In this document: positions 1 to 10,356 of the stretch, piece after piece | How the letters are laid out: each line of letters begins with the position of its first letter | How positions within the stretch are numbered: the stretch's first letter is position 1 | Source of the DNA: Asterias amurensis | Lineage: Eukaryota > Echinodermata > Asteroidea > Forcipulatida > Asteriidae | Assembly: GCF_032118995.1 (NCBI RefSeq) | Contig: NC_092652.1 | Location: forward strand, 22,681,044 to 22,745,043 | Length of the DNA: 64,000 bases | Direction of reading: 5' to 3' | Made by a program: the position numbers and the translations under genes | Notes under the pieces: model-generated | What the model was told of the DNA's origin: nothing | The model's database searches: none | Seen by the model: the letters and a program-made list of their open reading frames with translations, nothing else

Positions 1-690
1 TGATAAAAATGCTGGACTTAGGCCCACCCCTTGTGATTATTTCAAGTTTTTGCAAAAATGTGATAAAAATGCTTGGTTTACCAATTGTGAGTTGTTTTAA
101 TTTTTTGACAAAATTTCATAAAAATTGTTGACTTACCCTTGTGATTTTTTTTTCAATTTTGACCCACATTTCGAAAAAAATGCTGGACTTACCACTTGTG
201 ATTTTTTCAATTTTTTGCCAAAATTTGATTTTAACCCCTTGTGAATTTGTTTTCAATTTGGAGCCAAAATTGGATACAAATGCTGGACTTACCCCTTGTG
301 ATTTTTATTTGAACTTTTTTTGCCAAAACTGGATTAATTGCTTGACTTGCCCCTTGTGATCTTTTGGCCCAAATGGATATAAATACTGGAATTTTTTTCC
401 AATTTAGAACAACAATTTTATACAAATGCTGGATTTGTGTTTTTTCAATTTATAACAACATGTAACTAATGACAAAAATTGGTTGACTAATTCCTTGTGA
501 TTTTTTTTAGATTTTTTGACTCAGATTAGATCAAAATGCTGGAGTTTACCCCCGTGTATTGTTTTTGTTTCAATTTTTTACAAGAAATTGAACAAATTGT
601 TGGACTTACTCCTTGTGATTTGAATTTTTTTTTTCAACCAAATGTGATAAAAATGCTTCACTTACCCCTTGTGTTTGGGGTGGATTTTTC
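1..690. repeat. Minisatellite array, copy 1 (right end only)
   Basis: Imperfect tandem units of about 50-60 bp share the core ATGCTGGACTTACCCCTTGT followed by GATTTTTTTCAATTTT. The array continues beyond the left edge of the window. Open reading frames inside it only reflect the repeat period and T-rich composition, and I do not call them genes. A TTTATT at 304-309 (AATAAA on the minus strand) could end transcripts of the Ig gene at 875-2398, but this is a guess. Confidence 0.9.
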
Positions 691-874
691 TTTAACACAT
701 TTTGTTATGTCCAGAAACAAACTTAAGTTTACCATCATACATGTAGTTACACCACTTCCTAAGCCTAACCCATCTGATTTGGGTTTTATGCATTACATTT
801 TTTTGGTCACCACATGATGTTTCATGGTGTTTCATGAAAATTACACCAGTGCGTAGTAAACACGCAATGAATGA

Positions 875-2398
875 CTAGAAGCTTGTATTTGCATATACAT
901 TATCTACAGACCTAGCTGGTTTAGGAATGTCATAGGTAGTACACTTATCTGCATCGGTCCTTTCGCCGCCTTGGTAAACTTGGCACTCCTTCGGGTCCTC
1001 ATAGGTGTCTTGCTGCTCCTTCGGGATTTCATACACCATGTCTGTAGATACTTTGCAGCCGCCATGTTGCCCACCACTGTTTCCTGCTTGACTCGCATCC
1101 GGGCCACTCCTGGAAGCTCTTCTGGTAAGGCAATTGTGTACAAGCCGCTTCTTGTGGATATAGCAGGCGAGGACTACCACCATGATGACAAAAGCAAGTC
1201 CAGCAAAGACCCCTGCAACATTTGCACCAGCGTGACTGTGACTAGTCTGGCCATCTTGACTTGATGACTCTGATGACCCATCAGGTCTGTCGATAGTCAG
1301 CAGTCCCCAATGGCTGCTCTCCTCTTCATTGTGTGTGTTCACAGCGCTACACTTCACCTGTAGACCGTCATCTTCCTCCATATGTACTTCAGGTATCGCA
1401 AGGATTTTCCCTCCGTCCGATATTTTGTAACGGCATGACCCGCCACAGGTGGAGGAAACATACTGTATTTTGTTTCCTCTTAGGATGTGCCAGTGATAGC
1501 TTTTTACTGGATACAAACTTCTCGTAACACAGTGGAAAAGAGCTTCAGCCCTGTCAGAGACGCTTCCAGTATGAGGCACCAGTCCAACTGTGAATATGAC
1601 ACTCAGCGGGGTGATAGAGCAGCTCGGCCTGTTCTTATAGGCATTCTGTCCCCTCCCCACACCAGCAGCAATGCACGTGAAACTCTCTAAATTGTCCTGA
1701 ACACTGAGAACCCTGGATATGACTAAGGAACTGCCTTTGGTGATCAGTTGAGGTGCCAGGGAGGTATCGGTCTTATTGTCGTACCAGGCCAGGAGTGATA
1801 ACTGCGAGTTCTCTGGAGGTTTGCAGCTCAACGAAACATTATCGCCGACATTAAGATAACCAGAAGCTAGCACCTCACAGATGGGTGGTGAAAGTGTTGC
1901 AGAGAGTACAGTTAGGAATGCAAGCCCATCTTTATCGTCATCATTATCATATCTTGAAAATGACTGCCCTGACCCCGAAATCTCCTCTTCTCTGGCATCA
2001 TCTTCAAATTCGGAAAACCCACAGAAATACTGTGAAGTGTCCATTGGTGTGACCTGATTGATTTTGAGGTCACATAAACGTTTGCTCCAAGGTACAGAAG
2101 CTGAGATACGCTTAACTTCGCCAGAAGCTTCAGGAACACTGCCTTGTCTGCAATCGGCAATCCGTGTCGATCCCTGGAACCAATACACGTTCCCGATATA
2201 TCTATAATTTGGAATTGAGCAACGGAAAGTAACATTGCTACCTTCAAATACAGTCAAGTTTTTCTTTGAAGTGATGGAAGGGTATCTTATGCTGGTATCA
2301 GAACTGGAGCTGGAGCTGGAGCTAGAACTAAACCCCTGCTGTACTGTTGCTTTCCAGGCCAGGCTGACAAACAACACCATCACAATGAAGGACTTCAT
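875..2398 (-). CDS. Intronless three-Ig-domain transmembrane receptor, copy 1
   Basis: The 507-residue protein starts at the ATG at 2396-2398 and stops at TAG 875-877. In-frame TTG-led sequence further upstream adds nine residues and is probably UTR. It has a signal peptide (about 1-20) and a serine run at 24-33. Ig1 has Cys60-Cys126, Trp73, DTSQYFC and an extra Cys83/Cys109 pair, as in V-type domains of the CD300/pIgR kind. Ig2 has Cys192-Cys242 with Trp205. Ig3 has Cys290-Cys350 with Trp303. A transmembrane helix lies at about 394-414, followed by a KKR stop-transfer. The tail carries YEIP 456, YEDP 466, YDIP 489 (YxxP, Crk-type SH2 ligands) and YANT 502 (YxN, Grb2-type). Possible N-glycosylation sites are N47, N55, N187 and N208. 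No introns are seen. A cell-surface recognition or adhesion role is inferred; the ligand is unknown. Confidence 0.88.
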   Translation of the reverse strand: MKSFIVMVLFVSLAWKATVQQGFSSSSSSSSSSDTSIRYPSITSKKNLTVFEGSNVTFRCSIPNYRYIGNVYWFQGSTRIADCRQGSVPEASGEVKRISASVPWSKRLCDLKINQVTPMDTSQYFCGFSEFEDDAREEEISGSGQSFSRYDNDDDKDGLAFLTVLSATLSPPICEVLASGYLNVGDNVSLSCKPPENSQLSLLAWYDNKTDTSLAPQLITKGSSLVISRVLSVQDNLESFTCIAAGVGRGQNAYKNRPSCSITPLSVIFTVGLVPHTGSVSDRAEALFHCVTRSLYPVKSYHWHILRGNKIQYVSSTCGGSCRYKISDGGKILAIPEVHMEEDDGLQVKCSAVNTHNEEESSHWGLLTIDRPDGSSESSSQDGQTSHSHAGANVAGVFAGLAFVIMVVVLACYIHKKRLVHNCLTRRASRSGPDASQAGNSGGQHGGCKVSTDMVYEIPKEQQDTYEDPKECQVYQGGERTDADKCTTYDIPKPARSVDNVYANTSF

Positions 2399-2454
2399 GG
2401 TGTAGCTGCGATCCCTCGACCTCAATTAATGTCTTATGAAACCCAGTTGTTTCC

Positions 2455-2463
2455 CTTTTATAT
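2455..2463 (-). promoter_or_regulatory. TATA box of Ig receptor copy 1
   Basis: The minus strand reads CATATAAAAGG about 57 bp upstream of the ATG of the Ig receptor. With the usual ~30 bp spacing, transcription would start close to 2430, giving a 5' UTR of only about 30 nt. The box is preserved exactly in copy 2. Its position argues for a local promoter and against an upstream coding exon. Confidence 0.6.
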
Positions 2464-2936
2464 GCGAGAAAGTTGGATTTTGAAACTACATAAAAAGTTA
2501 ACTCCCGAAACCAAAAGAACACTTTGCCACATCCTTCCTGAAAAGGTTAAAGATACAGTTTTTTATTTTTTTATTTTTTAAAGATCTGTAGCACATTAAT
2601 TTTAGTTGTGATTTCTTTTAGTGCAGTTTTTTAAATAAAGCTTCATCTATATTATGGCAAACATGAAAACTCAACAATAATTTGGAGCTAGGTTTTTCGA
2701 ATTCTATACACCTAATGTTCCGACAGTTACCAACACCCACCCCCAAGTTCAGACAACGCAAGTTTTGCCTACCCTTATTCCAAGCTGAACTTCTACCCTG
2801 ACCCTTATCCGAACCCTAACCATACCAGATAGATCATGGGTAGGGGGGGGGGGGGGTCACCAGAGCATAGGAGTTCCGGAACACGGAGTGTTCCCCGTTC
2901 TTGTCAAGTTCAACATTTGCTTGTAACCATCCTGGG

Positions 2937-3133
2937 CCCAATTTCATAAAGCCTGTAAGCACAAAACTTGCTTAGCACAAAACCTGCTTAACACAAAACT
3001 TGCTTAGCAAAAAAAATTTGCTTAGCAAAAATAGGATAACCAGCCAGAATACTGTACATTAACAATTGGTCGTGACTGGTACCCCAGTCATTTCTTGCTT
3101 ATCCAAGAAATTTGCTAAGTAGGTTTTGGTACA
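2937..3133. mobile_element. Degenerate GGGCCCAATTTCAT foldback repeat, copy 1
   Basis: The stretch begins with the family terminus GGGCCCAATTTCATAAAGCC and carries several TGCTTAGCA-type internal motifs. It ends without the matching inverted terminus, so it looks like a decayed or half copy of the foldback family that is complete at 29051-29300. The same fragment is present in copy 2 near 17423-17620. Confidence 0.55.
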
Positions 3134-3499
3134 ATAACCACATGATGTACTAAGTTCTTTAGCATCCGGTGTACAAACAAATGGCAGTTGTGGGCTGGCA
3201 TCAGTGCTTGTATTGACCTTGTTTTGTAAATTTTTATTTTTTAAACATTTTTATATAAGTTTGTTGACTATTTTGCCTCAAACCCAGGCTGGTCTACCAT
3301 CAATTGACTACTGTGGTTGACCATTTAGAAACCAGAAGGGAACCAGTGACACTACAGCGGAAAAAAACGGAAGTCAATGGAGTGTTCCTGATGGTTGACT
3401 AGACTTTCAAACAAGACGTTCGAGTGAGTGTGTCACTCCTCATGTACATTGCTGGTTAGTGGACAATTGCGGGTTGACTAAATGTTGGCCCTCGAACTT

Positions 3500-3740
3500 G
3501 CTCTTTGTAAGTAGTAGTGAACCTCGTTCAGTCTCTGTCCTGAAGCAGCGTGGGTTCGAATCCAGGTCTAACCAGTCAAGAGGCTCGTGTCCTGTTACAT
3601 AAATTGCTTCATCCTTCAGCCATAGATTACATGTTCATGAAAAGAACACAGAATATGGTTGAATGGTGGGGGGTACCCCAGCTAGGCCCACAGCCAATTT
3701 CGCGAAACGCTAGGATTAAACCTATCTTGGGTTAGGACAA
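3500..3740 (+). mobile_element. Possible tRNA-derived SINE fragment, copy 1
   Basis: A perfect polymerase III B-box (GGTTCGAATCC) lies at 3553-3563, preceded by a poor A-box-like stretch. The downstream body runs into an (ATT)n tract at 3752-3794, which would be an ordinary SINE tail. The same unit occurs in copy 2 at about 17985-18271 with a shorter ATT tract. No functional tRNA fold is evident. Confidence 0.4.
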
Positions 3741-3750
3741 GTAAAAACGG

Positions 3751-3751
<1 letters not shown>

Positions 3752-3794
<43 letters not shown>
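3752..3794. repeat. (ATT)n microsatellite, copy 1
   Basis: About 14 ATT units. The orthologous tract in copy 2 (18239-18271) is shorter, so the tract has changed length since the duplication. It is one of few visible differences in the upstream DNA of the two receptor genes. Confidence 0.9.
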
Positions 3795-3940
3795 ACTGTC
3801 CCAACTTAGGATGGGCTCAATGCATCCTAACATCTTCAGATACTTAACTCGTCTGAAGTCCTAAGATTAATCCTAAGTTGGGAAGAGTTTGGTGAAATCG
3901 ACAGCAGGGCAACTTGCGTGACTAGTGTCGTAGTACACAA

Positions 3941-4090
3941 ATATTGACTGCTTCGAGTGCTATGGTTAAAACAGCGAGCAAGGTGATCCCCAGAGTGTTC
4001 TATTTTCACGCTGCGCAGCCGAGGGAAAATGAACTGTCTGGGGATCACCGAGGAAGTCGGAGTTATGGCATGAGTAAAAGCAGTCAATAT
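3941..4090. mobile_element. Short foldback element upstream of Ig copy 1
   Basis: It is bounded by ATATTGACTGCTT and its inverted complement AAGCAGTCAATAT, with a second inner inverted pair GTGATCCCCAG/CTGGGGATCAC. It is 150 bp long and is conserved as an identical unit in copy 2 at 18419-18568. The structure is that of a MITE. It sits about 1.5 kb upstream of the receptor start. Confidence 0.65.
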
Positions 4091-5992
4091 TTATTTTTTA
4101 ACAGCCCAACAGACTATTTATCATCTTCGTACACATAACGTTCAGACGCAGATGAACAAGTGATTGGCTTCGAGGTGGGTAGAAAGAGACGTCTAGGTAC
4201 TGTGCACACCATGCGATAGTCTTTGGACTATCACATTGCAAACGACTATCACACGGCTGCTTGGTTTTTAGTAGAACTAAGACACATCATGGGACACGCT
4301 CTAAACCAATGAAAACACAGAATTTTTGTAAGGGGTGTTATAATCGCGACTAATGATTGCTTAGTTGAGTCAAAACTACCGTTTTCCGACTTCTTTGTTA
4401 ATCGTGCCACTACAAAAATAGTCGCGACAACCTGTTTGGTGAACCAATTGTGTGGCTCACAATTATTCACGACATCATAAATTACTTATGAAACACAATC
4501 AGATATCAGTTACACAATCCATCCAGCATGAATTTAACTACTGTGCCTGCGTCAAACATTATGCCGCAATGCATCTTGGAATTAAAAGTTAGCCGCAATA
4601 AGTGTCGAAGTCCAGCTATTTGAGCCGTGACTAGTCGAGTAGTCAATTTCACCTCAATTTTAACCTACCCCAGCATTTTCAGTTCTTCAATCCTCAAGCT
4701 TTGCAATTAAGGACATTTTTCAAGAAACCTTACTTTCATTGCCAGATATATGCAAAGCATTCAATAAAGAAAAACAATGAAAAACAGCTAGCTGATACTC
4801 GAATGAAATGACATAACTCAGTAGATTGAAGAAGACCATCAGTTTATTTATTGTGTGCAATTTTATGCAGGTTTCCAATACCGACAAGCAGGCATGCCAA
4901 CAAGAAATTAAAAATATGGACGTACAATAGTAAATATTCTATCAACAATAAAAAAATTAACATGATTACAATATTATGTACCTTCCTCTCATTCCCTAAT
5001 ATCCTGCAATTCTCCTTTTTTTTCTCACAAAAAAAAACACTAAATATTTGTACCACAGAAAGCTAGGTGAGTCAATAGAGATGAGCACAAGAAATTGCAC
5101 CAATAAAAAATGTTTACATAGCATTAAAATCTGGCATTTAAATCGAGTTCTTTAATCTTAAATTAAATTGAATCAATTTTGTGTTTTAATTTAACGCTCG
5201 GAACGTTAACACTATTCTCGTTTTGTATTTTTGTTTTATCTTTCTTTTAGTGATAGGTTTTTGTGCAGGGAAAAAAAAACATTCTAAAAAAAAAAAAACA
5301 CCAACAATGCTGAATGCTCACCACAGGTACCTTGGAAAATAAAACAGCAGAGGGCAAAAGCTGTCCACTTAAAAATTAAAAACATTTTTCTGAGGATAAA
5401 AAATGACCAAAAAAATGAACAATCTAGATTGCCCATTTGGAATCGATGCCTGATGCACATAAAATGTTTTTCTAACAATTACAGAAGATGGGATTAGAGC
5501 CTTTAATAACATAGGAAAAAGCGCATTTTTAAAAAATTCCTCTTTTTGACAGAATATAAATACTGGGTTTTTTCTGCTTTATCAAGAGCTTTTTTTTGAC
5601 ATAGCGTTGACTCAACACAGCAATCGTTCCCTCACGAGTGTATAGCTCACTATTTTCCTACATCAATTTACAATCAAACATCCCTAAGGAACATGCCTTA
5701 AAGCATGACCTAAGGAAAAACAAAATCTGCATTATTTTACCACCTTGAGCGCCACCCCGTGATGTACAGTACTGAGGTACGTGCCTCGTTTTTTTTTTTT
5801 TTGTAATTCTTTATTAAAAAAAAAAAAAAAAACCTTTTGGGTACTACTGGGTAGCTGGGAGAAATGACACCCATGGGCTTTACTTGGCTGGGTACACAGG
5901 TTACCTGAAAACCTGAATGATTTCACTTGGACTTTTTTTGACTTGAGCAACCACTTGATTTTGACTCGGTGAATTTGTTCGTTTTTTTCTAG

Positions 5993-6167
5993 GAACCAGA
6001 TACCACTCTACCAGCAGAGTAGAATCAGTGAAAGTTATCGACCGCATAAGACCTTCCTGAAACCGATCCCTCCAATGCGTGACGGTACCCCGCTTAACAT
6101 GGTACCAGCTCCCACTCCAGCATCACAACACCCCATCAAAAGTGCAGCAACAAGACCTAGAACACAG
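5993..6167 (+). CDS. Unrecognised Ser/Pro-rich protein, internal exon A
   Basis: The acceptor TTTTTTTCTAG and donor CAG|GTACA bracket 175 nt that are open in one frame; one leading base completes a codon from an unseen upstream exon. The exon encodes a proline-rich basic stretch beginning NQIPLYQQSRISESY and ending PRTQ. It splices in phase 0 to 7139. It is the first of five exons whose phases close perfectly to a stop at 10568. The exon starts about 170 bp past the right breakpoint of duplication copy 1, so upstream exons must lie beyond the duplicated block or left of the window. I do not recognise the protein family. Confidence 0.72.
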
Positions 6168-6432
6168 GTACACTGTCAGATTGTTAGAACTCTCCCCAAC
6201 TAACCCCCCTACACCACCCATCCTATGTATCTGACTTCAAACCAGTCTCCCCCCCCTCTCACCACCCATTCCATGCCAGTGAAAGCCCCTTTCTTAGATT
6301 TAGAAATATGAAAATATCAGATTCCAAATAATAAAGCCTCATTCCCATTTTGTTGAGACAGAAATCAAATTTGTAGGATTTGAAACTTTACATGGTGGAA
6401 GTATAATTAGGTAAAGTTTGCAGTCACACCAT

Positions 6433-6608
6433 CAGGCCTGTATGCTTCGTTTTTGAAAGGGCAAGGGCACCGATGCATTTTCTCCTTGGTAGAGGGCACC
6501 CTATGAGGAAATTGTAAATTTCTACTGGAGCAATTCATGGGCACCGAGGCAATGACCAGTGGGCATGGAGGAAATCGCCTTCGTTGCCTCTGTCAAGTTT
6601 CAGGCCTG
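6433..6608 (+). repeat. CAGGCCTG-ended dispersed repeat
   Basis: A ~175-bp repeat bounded by CAGGCCTG, with internal GGGCACCCTATGAGGAAATTG and GAGGCAATGACCAG. Related copies occur at 35243-35430, 39703-39879, 46704-46869 (reverse) and 51705-51870. Partial relatives lie near 27640-27760, 29470-29630, 35600-35770, 41455-41510 and 53160-53260. I see no coding capacity. Confidence 0.8.
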
Positions 6609-6615
6609 CACCAGC

Positions 6616-7010
6616 TTAAAGACACTGGACACTTTTGGTAATTGTCAAAGGCCAGTCTTCTCACTTGGTGTATCTCAACATATGCATCAAAATAACAAAC
6701 CTGTGAAAATTTTAGCTCAATTGGTCAGAGAATAGTTGCGAGAGAATAGTGAAAGAAAAAACACCCTTGTCACACTAAGTTGTGTGCTTTCAGATGCTTG
6801 ATTTCGAGACCTCAAATTCTAAATCCGAGGTCTCGAAATCAAATTCGTGGAAAATTATTTCTTTCTCAAAAACTGCTTCACTTTAGAGGGAGCCGTTTCT
6901 CACAATGTTTTATACTATCAACCTCTCCCTCTCCCTATTACTCGTTACCAAGTAAGGTTTTTTGCTAATAATTATTTTGAGTAATTACCAATAGTGTCCA
7001 CGGCCTTTAA
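6616..7010 (+). mobile_element. TTAA-ended MITE, family 1
   Basis: A 395-bp element whose ends are inverted copies of TTAAAG..ACTGGACACTWTTGGTAATT. It has an internal dyad of CGAGACCTCAAATTCTAAAT and its complement. Other copies lie at 9272-9610, 11610-11945, 37735-38120, 46085-46378 and 48146-48444, with a reverse half copy at 40390-40600. The TTAA at both ends fits piggyBac-like insertion, but the transposase family is not proven. Confidence 0.85.
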
Positions 7011-7138
7011 AATATCTTTTCAGAACCAACACTACCCAAAAGAGATTTTCACATGGTGTTACCGCAAACCTCACCAAATCAAATTTCCCCAGCCACTAAT
7101 AAACTTTAAACCTCTGGTTGTCTTGTTTTCATTTATAG

Positions 7139-7374
7139 GAACCACCAGTGGAAACAACTCCTGCTCCAGTGGACGAGTCCAACGATGTCCCAGTCAAAGG
7201 GTCCAGCATTCAGTTGGTTGGTCCCCAGTCCCAGCCCATGTGGGCAATGTCCAACTCGTTCACCAGGCCTGGGGCAGACGGTGACACGGCAAAGGATCGT
7301 TTCGCCAAGATCACCACGCCCCGCATCCTGGAGCTGGATGTTAACCGGATGCTGATTGGTCAGAATACAGTTAG
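7139..7374 (+). CDS. Unrecognised Ser/Pro-rich protein, exon B
   Basis: A 236-nt exon between ATTTATAG and AG|GTGAGG. It encodes an acidic Pro-rich start (EPPVETTPAPVDESND), then the most structured-looking segment of the protein, with the motif KDRFAKITTPRILELDVNRM. Its GC content and codon use are clearly higher than those of the flanking introns, which supports coding. The last two bases pair with exon C to make a Ser codon. A MITE (6616-7010) fills much of the intron before it. The RFAKITTPRILELDVNRM segment is the best query for identifying the family. Confidence 0.78.
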
Positions 7375-7906
7375 GTGAGGAGACTTTTAAGTTTTAATAC
7401 ATAAACGTTGTCGCAACTAGCTCTTGCAATAATCTGAATCTTAATTATATAGTCTGGTGTGATCCCTGGGTATACAGCAGCTAAGGGTTAAATGGCTATT
7501 GAATGGCACCCCCGAACAAACATAATGACTAATAGGGAGACCGCCAATGTAGGGCAAGATAGCTCATCAGTTTGTAGAGGGCCAGTACATTTAAAAGGAG
7601 ATTGTTGGTTCAAGTCCTGCTCCAGTAAATTTGTCTTTGTTAAAAAACCCAAGCTATTTATGCTGTCAGGACACAGACCTTGACTTCTCAGCATGGGCAG
7701 TCAAAAAATATATGTTGTACCGACAAAGGCGTTATTTCTTTCATCATTCACTGAGGCCAGATGCAGCAAATCATTGGTCGATAGCTGTTATTTGTGCGTA
7801 AAAAGTGCGCATAACCCCAGCGTCCCTGTAGCGTTTCACAATATGCAAAAGGTCTATTGATTTGAAATTTTCAAGTTATCAGCTATTCCCGTTTTGTTTC
7901 CACCAG

Positions 7907-8037
7907 TGCTCTGACGAAGCCGTTTATAAGCAATGATAGATTGGTGAATGCATCCAACGCCAGTGTCCGATCCTATATGAGCATTGATCGCCCGTCAGCA
8001 AATCCAGCACAGAATAGAGGACGACCCAACTCAACAG
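7907..8037 (+). CDS. Unrecognised Ser/Pro-rich protein, exon C
   Basis: A 131-nt exon between the acceptor TTTCCACCAG and the donor ACAG|GTAAAG. It encodes ALTKPFISNDRLVNASNASV and a basic NRGRPNST end. The phase (two bases in, one base out) fits exons B and D exactly. Low-complexity Asn/Ser-rich character suggests a disordered tail. Confidence 0.75.
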
Positions 8038-8096
8038 GTAAAGTACTGAACCATGACAGGGCGTTAATTAGACAAGGTATAAACTACTGGTTGCAA

Positions 8097-8305
8097 CCCA
8101 TGGCCAATAGACCGATCCATTAAGCTCCGCCCCATTGCGTATTGACCATCACAACGCAACAAAGGTCTGACAAATAAGTCTGACATGCGAGCGCGTATGC
8201 TTGGCGCCCGCGGCAGAGTTGTGCAGAAAGGCATTGGAGAGGCGCACGTGTTCTTGCTCACACATGCGTCGTGGACGGAGCCTAATGGATCGGTCTATTT
8301 CAGCA
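8097..8305. mobile_element. Foldback element with AATAGACCGATCCATTA termini
   Basis: The left end AATAGACCGATCCATTA is repeated as its exact inverted complement TAATGGATCGGTCTATT at the right, about 200 bp away. The CTCCGCCC/GGACGGAG continuation is a near match. The element sits in the intron between exons C and D of the unrecognised gene and has no coding capacity. Confidence 0.75.
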
Positions 8306-8654
8306 TCAAACAGGCTAGGCATATTTGCTCATCACAGAAAAACAATAACGATAATAACAATCAGCACTTATAAAGCGTACAGTACATGTATCTAACAAAA
8401 AATGACATTCACAATGACAAAAGTCCAGGATTTAAGATGCCTGTTTGATCAGATGAGCCTTGAGCTGTCGTTTGAAAATTTAAGGATCATTCTGTGTATT
8501 TAAGTCAAGCAGTAATTAATCCTTACGGATTATTGCAATATGCTGTCAACCATACCAGAAAACACTGATAAGTGTACTCAGTTCTTTTACATGCATTTCA
8601 CAACACGCAAATTCTACGGCCTTACATCCCATTCAAAGGACAAGGCAATAATGG

Positions 8655-8742
8655 TTAAGTGTCTTGCCGGGACTCGAACCCACACCTTATCAGAAACACC
8701 AGAGCTGGGATCCAGAGCGCTAGACCAACTCGTCCATGACAT
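8655..8742 (-). mobile_element. tRNA-derived SINE fragment
   Basis: Read on the minus strand, it has an A-box-like GAGTTGGTCTAGCG and, about 50 bp on, a B-box GGGTTCGAGTCCC. The spacing and motifs are tRNA-like but no acceptor stem is seen. Related minus-strand fragments occur around 11090-11170, 27445-27530 and 30545-30650. Confidence 0.6.
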
Positions 8743-8784
8743 GCCAGTTGAGTTCACTCTATCCTCCTACTGCTTTCTTTGCAG

Positions 8785-8988
8785 GTACCGAAGGTGCCAG
8801 GCAATCACCGTCAGTCCTCGCTGTAAAGACTCCAAACAGCGCTGGGTCCCGTCACAGCAGAACACGCAGCGAGGGAGCCCTTTCCCTAAGCCAGCCTCTT
8901 CCACCAATCAAAGTACCCCTCAATAATGACCCCGAGGGAAGCAGACCAGGGACGACAGGGTCAGTGGGTTCTTCCATTCACAGAAGAG
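8785..8988 (+). CDS. Unrecognised Ser/Pro-rich protein, exon D
   Basis: A 204-nt exon after the acceptor TTTCTTTGCAG and before GAG|GTAAGA. It encodes a Ser/Arg/Pro-rich segment with SRHSRTRSEGALSLS, SQPLPPIKV and SVGSSIHRR. The RSxS and RTRS motifs could be kinase sites (inference). A tRNA-derived SINE fragment sits in the intron just upstream (8655-8742). Confidence 0.78.
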
Positions 8989-9271
8989 GTAAGAATGGAT
9001 TGATTGATTAAATAAACGCATTTATTTTGTTAAATTAAAAATCAAACAAACGCACGCATCTGGAACTTTCTACCACTTAATCTTGGATCTTGTCTTTGTA
9101 CTATAAATTTCAAATCTCTTCTCAAAATTTATCTTATGTCACAGGTTTTCAAGGACTATAGTTGTGTCTGTTTTCTTTCGTTTGTTTTTGGTTTTACTGC
9201 CCCTTAAACACTCAGCATGATGGATATGTGTGCATAACAATACGTGAATATTATTTATTTATTATTATTAT

Positions 9272-9610
9272 TAAAGGGAAGGTATACGTTTGGTAATTGT
9301 CAAAGAACGTTCTTCTCACTTGGTTTATCCCAACATAAGCATAAAATAACAAGTCTGTGAAAATTTGAGCTAAATTGGTCATCAAAGTTGCAAGAAAATG
9401 ATGAGAGAAAAACCACCCTTGTGGGACGAATTTGTGTGTTTTCAGATAGAAATAAGAGACTTCTGGCTAGAAGTCTTTTATTAATTTAGTGCGAAATTAC
9501 CTCTTTTTCAAAAATACGTTACTTCAGAGAGAGCCGTTTCTCACAATGTTTTATATTATCAACAGCTCTCCAATGCTTGTTACCAAGTCAGTTTTTAAGT
9601 TAATATTTGT
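9272..9610 (+). mobile_element. TTAA MITE family 1, diverged copy
   Basis: It shares TTTGGTAATTGTCAAAGAA and the ACAATGTTTTATATTATCAA segments with the family but lacks a clean right terminus. It sits in the last intron of the unrecognised gene. Confidence 0.7.
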
Positions 9611-9791
9611 TTTAGGGACATCAGACATCTACAGAGCCCAATGGTGCTACCTTACTGCAGACTTAATAATAATAATAAAACAATTCTTAGATAGCGCATA
9701 TCATCCTGAGATCCCTATGCGCTGTAAAAGGAAATCAACAATTATTGTACAAAGTAAACAGATATGTTTTTAACCGGGTTTTGAATTGTTC

Positions 9792-10036
9792 TGGGCCCAA
9801 TTTCATGGCTCTGCTTACCGCCGAATTCTGCGCTTACGATCACGATTCCCCGCTTACGTGCAAGCGCCAAATTTCTGCGCTAGCCTTGTAAGCCTAGAAT
9901 GCCTAGTAACGGGTAGTACGCACGCGCAGAAGCCAAAATTCCCGATAACCCGTGAAATACGCTTGCCGTAAGCCCAGAATTTCCTGCTTCTGTAAGCGCC
10001 AATTCTGTGCTTACGGTAAGCCATGAAATTGGGCCC
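9792..10036. mobile_element. GGGCCC foldback family, GCTTACG-rich subtype
   Basis: The termini TGGGCCCAATTTCATGGCT and the inverted AGCCATGAAATTGGGCCC enclose repeated GCTTACG and TAAGCGC motifs. A close copy lies at 39443-39694, and a partial copy near 32690-32842. There are no open frames of interest. Confidence 0.85.
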
Positions 10037-10356
10037 TGATGTCTCAACCTGTTTGACAACCTCTGGAAGACTGTTCCATAACTGAACTGAACTTCTGCGC
10101 TTACGGCCCCAAGGAGTTTGGGCATTAAAGGTTGTCGTAGGCGCAGAATTTTGTGGTACTGTAGTGCCAAGATGTTTTAGCCCAGTCAGACCAGAATTCT
10201 AAACAGAAGGTTCAAAGCTACAAAACTTGAACCCGCTTCAGATGACTGCTCAGTGACTATGCTTTTTGTTTGAATGAAGAAAACAAGACTGTCTAAACCA
10301 GCTGGGAAAAAATAAAAACTGTAATTTCAAAAAATTTCTCTCCTCGATTTTTCTAG

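Larger units (their letters stand above)
1..5820. repeat. Segmental duplication, copy 1 (left)
   Basis: This segment matches 14458-20300 nearly base for base, with an offset of 14457 at the left end and about 14480 at the right end. It contains the tail of a minisatellite array, a complete Ig-receptor gene and the receptor's upstream DNA. Similarity ends around 5820 between a poly-T and a poly-A tract, where this copy continues as a different sequence from copy 2. The left end of this copy lies outside the window. Divergence is uneven: roughly 0.2% by eye in 2430-5780, but about 2-3% in the gene and the array. Confidence 0.95.

Noticed and set aside
141..817. Open frames inside the left minisatellite array
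   Set aside because: They are made of the repeated unit, change frame between units and have no domain or splice support.
2399..2425. Longer start of Ig receptor copy 1 at a TTG
   Set aside because: The next ATG gives a good signal peptide, and the TTG-led residues RSRDRSYT would spoil it; the TATA box distance also fits the ATG.
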